From DASQUK01 sp046723645 (lineage in GTDB: Bacteria > Actinomycetota > Acidimicrobiia > Acidimicrobiales > VFJN01): a DNA stretch of 34,727 nucleotides. The stretch is from contig JBKOUY010000100.1 in the NCBI GenBank assembly GCA_046723645.1, forward strand, positions 1-34,727. The letters run 5' to 3'. The notes beneath the pieces are model-generated. The model was not told where the DNA came from. It saw only the letters and a list, made by a program, of their open reading frames with translations, and searched no databases. Every line of letters begins with the position of its first letter. Position 1 is the first letter of the stretch. Below are positions 14,876 to 21,389 of the stretch, in pieces. Both the position numbers and the translations under genes were made by a program.

Positions 14876-15376
14876 CTATCTGTCCGGCCACCACGCGCGC
14901 AGGCGTGGGCGCCAGGCGGGGACCGCCCGGCGGTAGTCCTCGTAGTCGGAGCCAAAGGTGCGGGCGAGCGTCGGCTCCTCGTACCAGCGCACGAACGCCG
15001 CAACCACGGTCCAGACGGCGCCTGCGTAGGCGAGCAGGACCGGACGTCCCAGGATCAGGGCCTGTCCGACGATGACCGCCACGACCGCGAGGTACATCGG
15101 ATTGCGAACGTGGCGATACGGGCCGCCCACGACCAGTGACTCCGTCGGAGCGACCGGCGCCGGCGTGCCGGACCCCTCGGTCACGAAGCGGGCGAAGGCG
15201 ACCACGAGCACGGCCGCGCCTGCCACGACGAGCGCCACGCCGAGCGCACGTAGCGGCGCCGCCACCGACCCGCCCGAGCGCCAGTCGGTCAGCAGCCACG
15301 GGACAGCGCCCGCGACGACCCCCGGCGCGACGACGAGGAACGCCGCCGCACCGAGGGTCGCCTCCGGCTTGCGCAT
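14876..15376 (-). CDS. isoprenylcysteine carboxyl methyltransferase-like membrane protein
   Basis: This 166-residue protein has about four membrane helices and the SAM-binding signature of the ICMT/PEMT family near the C-terminus: GGPYRHVRNPMYLAVVAVIV, then RWYEEPTLARTFGSDYEDYR ending in PAWRPR. Family members methylate lipid or prenyl-cysteine substrates at the membrane; bacterial ones are mostly uncharacterised. The ATG at 15376 follows the NTF2-like stop by 46 bp, so the two may be co-transcribed. Its ribosome site is weak, and an earlier start overlapping the upstream gene is possible but gives an unconvincing Ser/Arg-rich leader. Family is confident, substrate unknown. Confidence 0.82.
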   Translation of the reverse strand: MRKPEATLGAAAFLVVAPGVVAGAVPWLLTDWRSGGSVAAPLRALGVALVVAGAAVLVVAFARFVTEGSGTPAPVAPTESLVVGGPYRHVRNPMYLAVVAVIVGQALILGRPVLLAYAGAVWTVVAAFVRWYEEPTLARTFGSDYEDYRRAVPAWRPRLRAWWPDR

Positions 15377-15422
15377 GCGGCCCCGGCCGCCGCTCAGCGG
15401 GCCACGCTGCGCATCGTCGGCC

Positions 15423-15797
15423 TCACGCGGCCTCGTCGGCCGGGACGTCGCCGAAGAAGCCGGTGATCGCCCGCAGCCGGCCGTCGTCGCCGAGCTCGCC
15501 GACGTCGGTGCCGGTGATGACGATCGCTCCGTCGGGCGCAACGAACTCGAACGTGTAGCGCGCCAGGTTGTGGTGGGCGTCGACGCCGCTGGTCCGGCGG
15601 AACGTGTGGCCCGGGTACTGGGCGATCACGCCCTGCGCCAATTCGTCGAGCGCCGAGTGGCCCTGCACGTCGAACAGGGGATCGACGAACCGGCCGTCGT
15701 CCGCCCATGCGGTGCGGATCAGCTCGGCCCGGCGGCCGGCGTCGGTCTGGGTCAGGCCCTCGAGGTAGGCGTCGATGGTCGCCTTGATATCGCTCAT
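15423..15797 (-). CDS. NTF2-like (SnoaL-type) protein
   Basis: This 124-residue protein has the alpha+beta cone fold signature: an N-terminal helix (IKATIDAYLEGLTQTDAGRR), a WADDGRFVDPLFDVQGHSAL turn, and strands with HHNLARYTFEFVAPDG and the closing AITGFFGDVP. Such proteins are small isomerases, hydrolases or ligand binders. The ATG at 15797 has a strong GGAGGAG site 7 nt upstream. The gene is divergent from the XRE/MmyB regulator, which typically controls its neighbour, so it is the likely target together with the methyltransferase downstream. The substrate is unknown. Confidence 0.82.
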   Translation of the reverse strand: MSDIKATIDAYLEGLTQTDAGRRAELIRTAWADDGRFVDPLFDVQGHSALDELAQGVIAQYPGHTFRRTSGVDAHHNLARYTFEFVAPDGAIVITGTDVGELGDDGRLRAITGFFGDVPADEAA

Positions 15798-15867
15798 GGG
15801 ATGGCTCCTCCGCGGTGCGTTGCCGTGTCGCCCACGAGACTGAGCCTCTCCGCCGACCCAAGGCGAT

Positions 15868-15891
15868 TACCTGGCAGGTAGGCGCACCTGC
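15868..15891. promoter_or_regulatory. putative operator for the XRE regulator
   Basis: TACCTGGCAGGTA (15868-15880) is a perfect 13-bp palindrome. It is followed by a third half-site, ACCTGC (15886-15891), which forms an inverted pair with GCAGGT (15874-15879). It lies between the divergent NTF2-like and regulator genes, 15-20 bp upstream of the regulator's -10 box. Confidence 0.5.
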
Positions 15892-15904
15892 GACCCGGTC
15901 CCGT

Positions 15905-15910
15905 TACGGT
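15905..15910 (+). promoter_or_regulatory. -10 box TACGGT of the XRE regulator
   Basis: TACGGT ends 7 nt before the ATG at 15918. There is no Shine-Dalgarno site, so a leaderless transcript is likely. Confidence 0.45.
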
Positions 15911-15917
15911 CGTCACC

Positions 15918-16712
15918 ATGAGCGTCGCGTCCCCACCCCGTGCCGTCGGCGACCTCCTGCGCCAGTGGCGGCACCAGCGGCGCATGAGCCAGCTCGACCT
16001 CGCCGGCGAGGCCGACGTGTCCGCCCGGCACCTGAGCTTCGTCGAGACCGGCCGGTCGCGGCCGAGCCGCGAGCTGGTGCTGCACCTGGCCGAGCACCTC
16101 GACGTGCCCCTGCGCGATCGCAACACGCTGCTCATGGCGGCCGGCTTCGCGCCCACGTACCCCGAGACGCCGCTCGACGCCGATGAGATGACGCCCGTCC
16201 GCGACGCCCTCGACAAGATCCTGAGCAGCCACCTCCCGTTCCCGGCGGTCGTGGTCGACCGCCACTGGAACCTCGTGTCCGCCAACGACACCGCACTCGC
16301 CGTTCTCACCGATGGCGTCGCCCCCGACCTGGTGGGCCCACACGCCAACACCCTCCGCGTGTGCCTCCACCCGGAGGGGCTCGCGCCCCGTATCGTCAAC
16401 CTCGCCGAGTACAGCGCCCACCTCATCGAGCGGCTCGACCGCCTGGCCGCCGCGTCGGCGGACCCCGAGCTCCTGTCGCTGCGCGACGAGCTGCTCCGGT
16501 ACCCCGGTGTCTCCGCGGGCCACTCGGGTGGCTCGGACACGGCGTCGCGCCTGTTCGTCCCGCTGGTCCTGCGCGGCGACGACGGCGCGCTGACCTTCTT
16601 CAGCACCATCGCCACGTTCGGGACGGCGCACGACATCACGGTCGCCGAGCTTGCGATCGAGGCGTTCTTCCCGGCCGACGAGCGAACCGGCGCCGCCCTG
16701 CGCGGGCTCTGA
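15918..16712 (+). CDS. XRE-family regulator with MmyB-like ligand-binding domain
   Basis: This 264-residue protein has an N-terminal helix-turn-helix at about residues 8-65 (LLRQWRHQRRMSQLDLAGEA ... VSARHLSFVETGRSRPSREL). It is followed by the MmyB-type sensor domain, recognised by HLPFPAVVVDRHWNLVSAND, NTLRVCLHPEGLAPRIVNLA and TFFSTIATFGTAHDITVAEL. In this family the C-terminal PAS-like domain binds a small hydrophobic ligand, and the regulator usually controls a divergent gene. Here that gene is the NTF2-like one, with a palindrome between them that is a fitting operator. The start is supported by the TANNNT box 7 nt upstream. Family assignment is firm; ligand and sign of regulation are unknown. 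Confidence 0.9.
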   Translation: MSVASPPRAVGDLLRQWRHQRRMSQLDLAGEADVSARHLSFVETGRSRPSRELVLHLAEHLDVPLRDRNTLLMAAGFAPTYPETPLDADEMTPVRDALDKILSSHLPFPAVVVDRHWNLVSANDTALAVLTDGVAPDLVGPHANTLRVCLHPEGLAPRIVNLAEYSAHLIERLDRLAAASADPELLSLRDELLRYPGVSAGHSGGSDTASRLFVPLVLRGDDGALTFFSTIATFGTAHDITVAELAIEAFFPADERTGAALRGL

Positions 16713-16797
16713 CGCCTGGGCAGTTAATTCGTTCGCAACGCCGCGCACCCTCGGCCACAGTGTTGGCCGTATGCCGAGACGACCGAAGGGGGTGCCG

Positions 16798-16878
16798 ATG
16801 ATCGACAGCTTCAACGAGCAGGGCTCGCTGACGACGCTGCTCGGCCGCGCCCCCGGGTCGCTCCCTCCCGGAACCTGA
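16798..16878 (+). CDS. candidate small ORF, 26 aa
   Basis: ATG to TGA encodes a peptide beginning MIDSFNEQGSLTTLLGRAPG. AAGGGGGTG lies just upstream as a possible ribosome site. A near-perfect hairpin (GATCCCGGCG ... CGCCGGATC) follows the stop. It could be a leader peptide or a small protein, or nothing. No family is recognised. Confidence 0.3.
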   Translation: MIDSFNEQGSLTTLLGRAPGSLPPGT

Positions 16879-16995
16879 TCCCGGCGCACCGCCGGATCCC
16901 CGGCCGACCGGCCGAGCCGCCACGCAGGGCGATCGCGCCCATGTCCAACGGTCTGCGCGGCCTTGTGGCCGCGCCCCACTCCGAGAGGAACTGCC

Positions 16996-17124
16996 ATGCA
17001 TCAGCACGACTACGTGGTCCAACTGCTGGTCCGCGAAAAGCAGAGCGAGCTGCGCAGACGTGCGCCACGCCGAGTTCGGGCACCGTCGTCCGAACGGCGC
17101 TGGGCACGCCGACGCCGCCGCTAG
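16996..17124 (+). CDS. candidate small basic protein, 42 aa
   Basis: The ORF starts with MHQHDYVVQLLVREKQSELR and ends in an Arg-rich tail (RWARRRRR). GAGAGGAA lies about 6 nt upstream of the ATG, a good ribosome site. Short proteins with a 'hdY-vqLLvreKqseL' head and basic tail are, from memory, common and unannotated in actinobacterial genomes. It sits in the 478-bp stretch between the XRE regulator and murA, which otherwise holds only the 26-codon ORF and hairpins. Function is unknown. Confidence 0.5.
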   Translation: MHQHDYVVQLLVREKQSELRRRAPRRVRAPSSERRWARRRRR

Positions 17125-17176
17125 TGAGCAGACACCCGGGTCCCGGCGGTTGGCCGGTCCAGGCACGGGCCGACGC

Positions 17177-17182
17177 TACGCT
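17177..17182 (+). promoter_or_regulatory. -10 box TACGCT of murA
   Basis: TACGCT ends exactly 8 nt before the murA ATG, and there is no Shine-Dalgarno site. It is of the leaderless type. Confidence 0.45.
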
Positions 17183-17190
17183 CGGCCGGC

Positions 17191-18510
17191 ATGGATCAGC
17201 CCACCGCCGAGGCCTGGAGCATCCAACCCAACGGCCCGCTGGTCGGCGAGGTGCGGGTCAGCGGATCGAAAAACGCCGTGACCAAGCACATGATCGCGGC
17301 CATCCTCGGGACGCAGCCGAGCACGATCACGAACGCCCCGGCGGTCGGTGACGTCGGGATCACCGCCGACATCCTCACGTCCCTCGGGGTCGGCGTGGAG
17401 ATTCGGCGTGATCGCATCACGATCGAGCCGACGGCCACGCCCGACGCCAAGGTGCCGCTCGAGTTCAGCGGGCTCAACCGCATCCCGATCCTCCTGCTCG
17501 GCCCGCTCCTCCACCGCAACCACGAGGCGTTCGTTCCGCTGGTCGGCGGCGACCGCATCGGGCAGCGGCCGGTCGACTTCCACATCGCGGCCCTGGAGGC
17601 GATGGGCGTCGACGTCGAGATGACCCCCGACGGGATCGCCGCCCGCGCCGACCGCCTGCGCGGCGCCCGGATCACCCTGCCGTACCCGAGCGTCGGGGCC
17701 ACCGAGACCGTGCTGTTGTCGGCGGTCCAGGCGCAGGGCCGAACCGTCCTGCTCAACGCCGCGGTCGAACCGGAGGTCACCGAGCTGGCGTTGTTCCTGC
17801 AGCGGATGGGTGCCCGGATCAGCTTCCGGCCCGACCGGAGGATCGTGATCGAGGGGGTCGAACGGCTGGGCGGAGCGGCGACCCGGTTGCAGGGCGACAG
17901 GCTGGAGGCGTTCTCGTACCTGGTCGCCGGCCTCATGACCGGAGGGCGAGTGCGGGTCGCCGGCTGCGGCCAGGACCGGCTCGTCACGGCAATCGACACG
18001 CTGCAGAAGATGGGCGCACGCTTCGAGATCACCGACGAGTGGATCTCTGCGAGCGCCGACCGCCTGCGCACGGCGGCGGTCCAGACCGACACCCATCCCG
18101 GTTTCATGACCGACTGGCAGCCGCCCCTGATCGTGTTGATGACCCAGGCGGAGGGCATGTCGGTCATCCACGAGACCGTCTACGAGGACCGCCTGATCTA
18201 CGTCGACGCCCTCACCCGGATGGGCTGCGAGATAGAGCTCTACGACACCTGCCTCGGCGGGCCCGCCTGCCGGTTCCACGACACCAACGCCGTGCACTCG
18301 GCGGTGGTCCGGGGCGTGTCCAAGCTGCACGGCGCCGAGGTGACCATCCCCGACGTCCGGGCCGGGTTCTCGTCGGTGATCGCCGCCGCCGTCGCGGAGG
18401 GGCCGTCGCTGCTCCACGGCATCCAGCACCTCGAGCGCGGCTACAACCAGCCGTTCGAGACGCTGGAATCGCTGGGGCTACGGCTCGAGCGGGTGCCGAT
18501 CGCGCCCTGA
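17191..18510 (+). CDS. murA: UDP-N-acetylglucosamine 1-carboxyvinyltransferase
   Basis: This 439-residue protein transfers enolpyruvate from PEP to UDP-GlcNAc, the first committed step of peptidoglycan synthesis, in the cytoplasm. Conserved residues are K27-N28 in SGSKNAVTKH, D308 in GFMTDWQPP and R390 in IPDVRAGFSS. The catalytic-loop residue that is Cys115 in E. coli is Asp here (D121 in VGGDRIGQRPVDFH), as in M. tuberculosis, so the enzyme should resist fosfomycin. The TDWQPP block, with Trp after the Asp, differs from the usual TDMQ and may mark a subfamily. It could be a second MurA-like paralogue; the rest of the genome would decide. The start is supported by the TANNNT box 8 nt upstream. 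Confidence 0.92.
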   Translation: MDQPTAEAWSIQPNGPLVGEVRVSGSKNAVTKHMIAAILGTQPSTITNAPAVGDVGITADILTSLGVGVEIRRDRITIEPTATPDAKVPLEFSGLNRIPILLLGPLLHRNHEAFVPLVGGDRIGQRPVDFHIAALEAMGVDVEMTPDGIAARADRLRGARITLPYPSVGATETVLLSAVQAQGRTVLLNAAVEPEVTELALFLQRMGARISFRPDRRIVIEGVERLGGAATRLQGDRLEAFSYLVAGLMTGGRVRVAGCGQDRLVTAIDTLQKMGARFEITDEWISASADRLRTAAVQTDTHPGFMTDWQPPLIVLMTQAEGMSVIHETVYEDRLIYVDALTRMGCEIELYDTCLGGPACRFHDTNAVHSAVVRGVSKLHGAEVTIPDVRAGFSSVIAAAVAEGPSLLHGIQHLERGYNQPFETLESLGLRLERVPIAP

Positions 18511-18526
18511 GGGCTCCCAGGCGGCG

Positions 18527-18733
18527 TCAGCCGGAGACCAGGCTGGCCAAGGCCCAGATGGCAGCGATCGTGCCGACAAGGATCATCAGCACGCTCCTCG
18601 CCACCGGCGCGTGCGCCAGCTCGCCCTCCCGGGGCTTGCTGGGTGGTCGGACCAGCGCCGTCAGGCTGCCAGCGGCCATCGCGGAGCCCAGCGCCAGCAC
18701 CAGCCATGCCAAGAGGTCCTCGCCGAGGAACAT
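18527..18733 (-). CDS. small two-helix membrane protein, 68 aa
   Basis: Two hydrophobic segments (LLAWLVLALGSAMAAGSLTAL, about residues 7-27, and VLMILVGTIAAIWALASLV, about 48-66) flank a basic loop (RPPSKPREGELAHAPVARS). The ATG at 18733 lies 6 nt after a minus-strand TACGCT box and has no Shine-Dalgarno site. The gene converges on murA and is divergent from the RimB-like gene. No family is recognised. Confidence 0.65.
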   Translation of the reverse strand: MFLGEDLLAWLVLALGSAMAAGSLTALVRPPSKPREGELAHAPVARSVLMILVGTIAAIWALASLVSG

Positions 18734-18821
18734 GGACCGAGCGTAGGGGCAGATCCGGCGCGACCGGCAGTCGGCACGATCGCTCGGCATGGCATCACCA
18801 CTGGCTCTCCTCCCCGGCGGA

Positions 18822-18827
18822 TAGCGT
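18822..18827 (+). promoter_or_regulatory. -10 box TAGCGT of the RimB-like gene
   Basis: TAGCGT ends exactly 8 nt before the ATG at 18836, and there is no Shine-Dalgarno site. It would drive the three-gene rimB-rimK-deacylase unit. Confidence 0.45.
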
Positions 18828-18835
18828 CCCTGTCC

Positions 18836-19327
18836 ATGATCACGCCGACCATCGGCTGGCGGGAATGGGTGGCGCTGCCGGAGCTGGGTGTCGAGGCCAT
18901 CAAGGCCAAGGTCGACACCGGCGCGCGGTCCTCGACCCTCCACGCCTGGTCGGTCGAGGTCGTCGACCGACCCCACGCCGGCCCAGCGGTGCGCTTCGTG
19001 CTCCATCCCCATCAGCGGGACGTGTCGCTGACGGTGGCGGCCGAGGCACCGCTGGTGGGGTGGCGGGACGTCCGCTCGAGCAACGGCACCCTCGAACGGC
19101 GCCCGGTCATCAGGACGCCCGTGGTCATCGCCGGGCGCCGAGTCTCGATGGAGCTGACGCTCACCCGGCGCGACGAGATGGGCTTTCGCATGTTGATCGG
19201 CCGGACCGCGCTTCGACGCCGATTCGTCATCGACCCGGCGCAATCGTTTGCGGGTGGGGGCACTACAGTCGCCGCCTCAGCCCCTTCCCCCCGGCCGCTG
19301 GCCGGGTGGATCTCCGCTGCACGCTGA
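18836..19327 (+). CDS. rimB: RimB-like retropepsin-fold protease ('ATP-dependent zinc protease' family)
   Basis: This 163-residue protein belongs to the family annotated as putative ATP-dependent zinc protease (COG4067). Its signature is the retropepsin-like aspartate motif VDTGARSSTLHA (D27-T28-G29-A30), with GWREWVALPELG before and RRPVIRTPVVIAGRRV, MGFRMLIGRTALRRRFVIDP after. In Pseudomonas the RimB protein of this family works with RimK, trimming or regulating glutamate tails. The last 25 residues (GGGTTVAASAPSPRP...) have no counterpart in the family and overlie the approach to rimK. The gene lies 29 bp before rimK. Family is firm; the gene name follows the Pseudomonas usage. Confidence 0.85.
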   Translation: MITPTIGWREWVALPELGVEAIKAKVDTGARSSTLHAWSVEVVDRPHAGPAVRFVLHPHQRDVSLTVAAEAPLVGWRDVRSSNGTLERRPVIRTPVVIAGRRVSMELTLTRRDEMGFRMLIGRTALRRRFVIDPAQSFAGGGTTVAASAPSPRPLAGWISAAR

Positions 19328-19356
19328 CGACAGCCCTTCCACCGTGGGTTCCAGTC

Positions 19357-20262
19357 GTGAAGATCGCCATCCTGTCGCGCAACCCCAACCTCCACTCGAC
19401 GGCCCGGTTGCGGGCCGCCGCCGAAGCGCGCGGCCACACGGTGCGGGTCATCGACTACCTGCGCTGCTACATGAACATCACGGCCCACCGGCCCACCGTG
19501 ATCATGCAGGGCACCGAGCTGACCGACGTCGACGCCGTGATCCCTCGCATCGGCGCATCGCACACCTTCTACGGCACCGCCGTGGTGCGCCAGTTCGAGA
19601 TGATGGGGGTCTTCACCGCCAACGAGTCGCAGGCCATCAGCAGGGCACGCGACAAGCTGCGCGCCCTGCAGCTCCTGGCGCGCAACGGCCTCGGGCTCCC
19701 GGTCACGGGATTCGCCCACTCCACCAAGGACATCGACGGCCTGCTCGAGACCGTCGGAGGGCCGCCGATCGTGGTCAAGCTGACGGAGGGCACGCAGGGG
19801 ATGGGCGTGGTGCTCGCCGAGACCCGCAAGGCGGCCGAGTCCGTGATCTCCGCCTTCCGTCAGCTCGACGCCAACATCCTCGTGCAGGAGTACATCAAGG
19901 AGGCGGGCGGCACCGACATCCGGGCGTTCGTGGTGGGCACCAGGGTGGCGGCGTCCATGCGGCGGCAGAGCGCCCCCGGCGAGTTCCGTTCCAACCTCCA
20001 CCGGGGCGGCTCCGCCGAGAAGATCCGGCTGACCCCCGAGGAACGGTCCATGGCCGTGCGCGCCGCCCGCACCATGGGGCTCAACGTGTGCGGTGTCGAC
20101 CTGGTCCGATCCCGGCACGGCCCGCTCGTGCTCGAGGTGAACAGCTCTCCCGGGCTCGAGGGCATCGAGGCCACCACCGGCAGCGACGTGGCCGCCCGGA
20201 TCGTGGAGTGGATCGAGAAGAGCCACGCCGCCCGGCCCCGGAGAACGCGCCGCAAGGCCTGA
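19357..20262 (+). CDS. rimK: RimK-type ATP-grasp glutamate ligase
   Basis: This 301-residue protein (E. coli RimK has 300) adds glutamates to a protein C-terminus using ATP; the classic target is ribosomal protein S6. The preATP-grasp part (KIAILSRNPNLHSTARLRAA, VDAVIPRIGASHTFYGTAVV) leads to the ATP-grasp core: PIVVKLTEGTQGMGVVLAET, LVQEYIKEAGGTDIRAFVVG, and the Mg-binding LVLEVNSSPGLEGIE with Glu and Asn. The start is GTG at 19357; MKIAIL is the family's usual beginning. It lies between the RimB-like gene and an AstE-like deacylase, a conserved triad. The S6 in this window does not end in Glu-Glu, so the target may be another protein. Confidence 0.92.
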   Translation: MKIAILSRNPNLHSTARLRAAAEARGHTVRVIDYLRCYMNITAHRPTVIMQGTELTDVDAVIPRIGASHTFYGTAVVRQFEMMGVFTANESQAISRARDKLRALQLLARNGLGLPVTGFAHSTKDIDGLLETVGGPPIVVKLTEGTQGMGVVLAETRKAAESVISAFRQLDANILVQEYIKEAGGTDIRAFVVGTRVAASMRRQSAPGEFRSNLHRGGSAEKIRLTPEERSMAVRAARTMGLNVCGVDLVRSRHGPLVLEVNSSPGLEGIEATTGSDVAARIVEWIEKSHAARPRRTRRKA

Positions 20263-20272
20263 CAGCCCGGCC

Positions 20273-21310
20273 ATGGCCTCGACCCCGACCCGCGCCACCC
20301 GCGCCACCCGCACCGCCCGAAACCGACCGGTCGAGATCGCCGGCACGACCGTGGCACCGGGACGGAGGCGGCTCGTCGAGGTCCCGGTAGCCCGCCTTCC
20401 CACCGCAACCCGGTTCAACCTGCCCATCGTCGTGCTCAACGGCCAACGGCCCGGTCCCCGGCTGTGGCTCTCCGCCGTCGTGCACGGCGACGAGCTCAAC
20501 GGGCTCGAGATCATCCGCCGGGTACTCGAGGTGCTCCGCCCGCGGCGGCTCGCGGGGACGCTCCTGGCCGTCCCCGTGGTCAACGTGTTCGGGATGGTGA
20601 CGGAGACCCGCTACCTGCCCGATCGGCGCGACCTCAACCGCTCGTTCCCGGGATCGCCCCACGGATCGCTGGCCGCGCAGCTCGCCAACCTGTTCATGTC
20701 CAACGTCGCGGCGGCGTCGGACATGGGGATCGACCTGCACACCGGCAGCGACCACCGCTTCAACCTCCCGCAGATCCGCGGCGACCTCGAGGACCCCACG
20801 ACCCTGCGGCTGGCGCGGGCGTTCGGCGCGCCGGTAAGCGTCCACTCGCCGCTGCGGGACGGGTCGCTACGGGAGGCCTGCCGGCGGCGGGGGATTCCGG
20901 TCGTGGTGTACGAGGGCGGCGAGGCGGACCGGTTCAACGAGACCGCCATCAGGGCCGGGGTCGACGGGGCGCTGCGGGTGCTAGCCGACCTCGGGATGCG
21001 GCCGGACGACGACCCGCCGCCCGCAGCGGACACCACCGTCGTGCGGCACACGCACTGGGTGCGGGCCCGGCGCACGGGCATCCTGCGCTCCCCCGTGCGC
21101 GCCGGGCAGCGGGTTGCCCGGGGCGACGTGCTGGGGATCATCGCCGACGCCGTGGGGGACTCGAGGGCCACCATGAAGGCCCCGTTCGAGGCGGTGGTGA
21201 TCGGCCACACGCAGCATCCGCTGGTCAACCGCGGCGACGCGCTGTGGCACCTCGCCGACCTCGACCCCGCCGCCAAGGGCAGCGCGGCCCGCCTGCCCCG
21301 CGGGCGCTGA
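20273..21310 (+). CDS. succinylglutamate desuccinylase/aspartoacylase-family zinc hydrolase
   Basis: This 345-residue protein of the AstE/AspA type (M14-like, COG3608) has the zinc ligands H71 and E74 in VVHGDELNG, and H156 in GIDLHTGSDH. The family block DRRDLNRSFPGSPHGS is also present. The C-terminal 90 residues form a beta-rich domain (GILRSPVRAGQRVARGDVLG) like the barrel-sandwich tail of these enzymes. Genes of this family regularly follow rimB and rimK, and could remove or hydrolyse what RimK adds; that role is inferred from context. It starts 10 bp after rimK with no separate ribosome site, so the three genes are probably one operon. The first 15 residues are Thr/Arg-rich and may not be part of the fold. 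Confidence 0.87.
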   Translation: MASTPTRATRATRTARNRPVEIAGTTVAPGRRRLVEVPVARLPTATRFNLPIVVLNGQRPGPRLWLSAVVHGDELNGLEIIRRVLEVLRPRRLAGTLLAVPVVNVFGMVTETRYLPDRRDLNRSFPGSPHGSLAAQLANLFMSNVAAASDMGIDLHTGSDHRFNLPQIRGDLEDPTTLRLARAFGAPVSVHSPLRDGSLREACRRRGIPVVVYEGGEADRFNETAIRAGVDGALRVLADLGMRPDDDPPPAADTTVVRHTHWVRARRTGILRSPVRAGQRVARGDVLGIIADAVGDSRATMKAPFEAVVIGHTQHPLVNRGDALWHLADLDPAAKGSAARLPRGR

Positions 21311-21375
21311 TCGCGGGAAACCACCCGGGCTCTGCCGGGGCGCACCGGCGATTCCCGGGACGGGCGCCGAGCCAG

Positions 21376-21381
21376 TACCGT
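21376..21381 (+). promoter_or_regulatory. -10 box TACCGT of the PBP gene
   Basis: TACCGT ends exactly 8 nt before the ATG at 21390, and there is no Shine-Dalgarno site. It is of the leaderless type. Confidence 0.45.
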
Positions 21382-21389
21382 GCCCGGCG

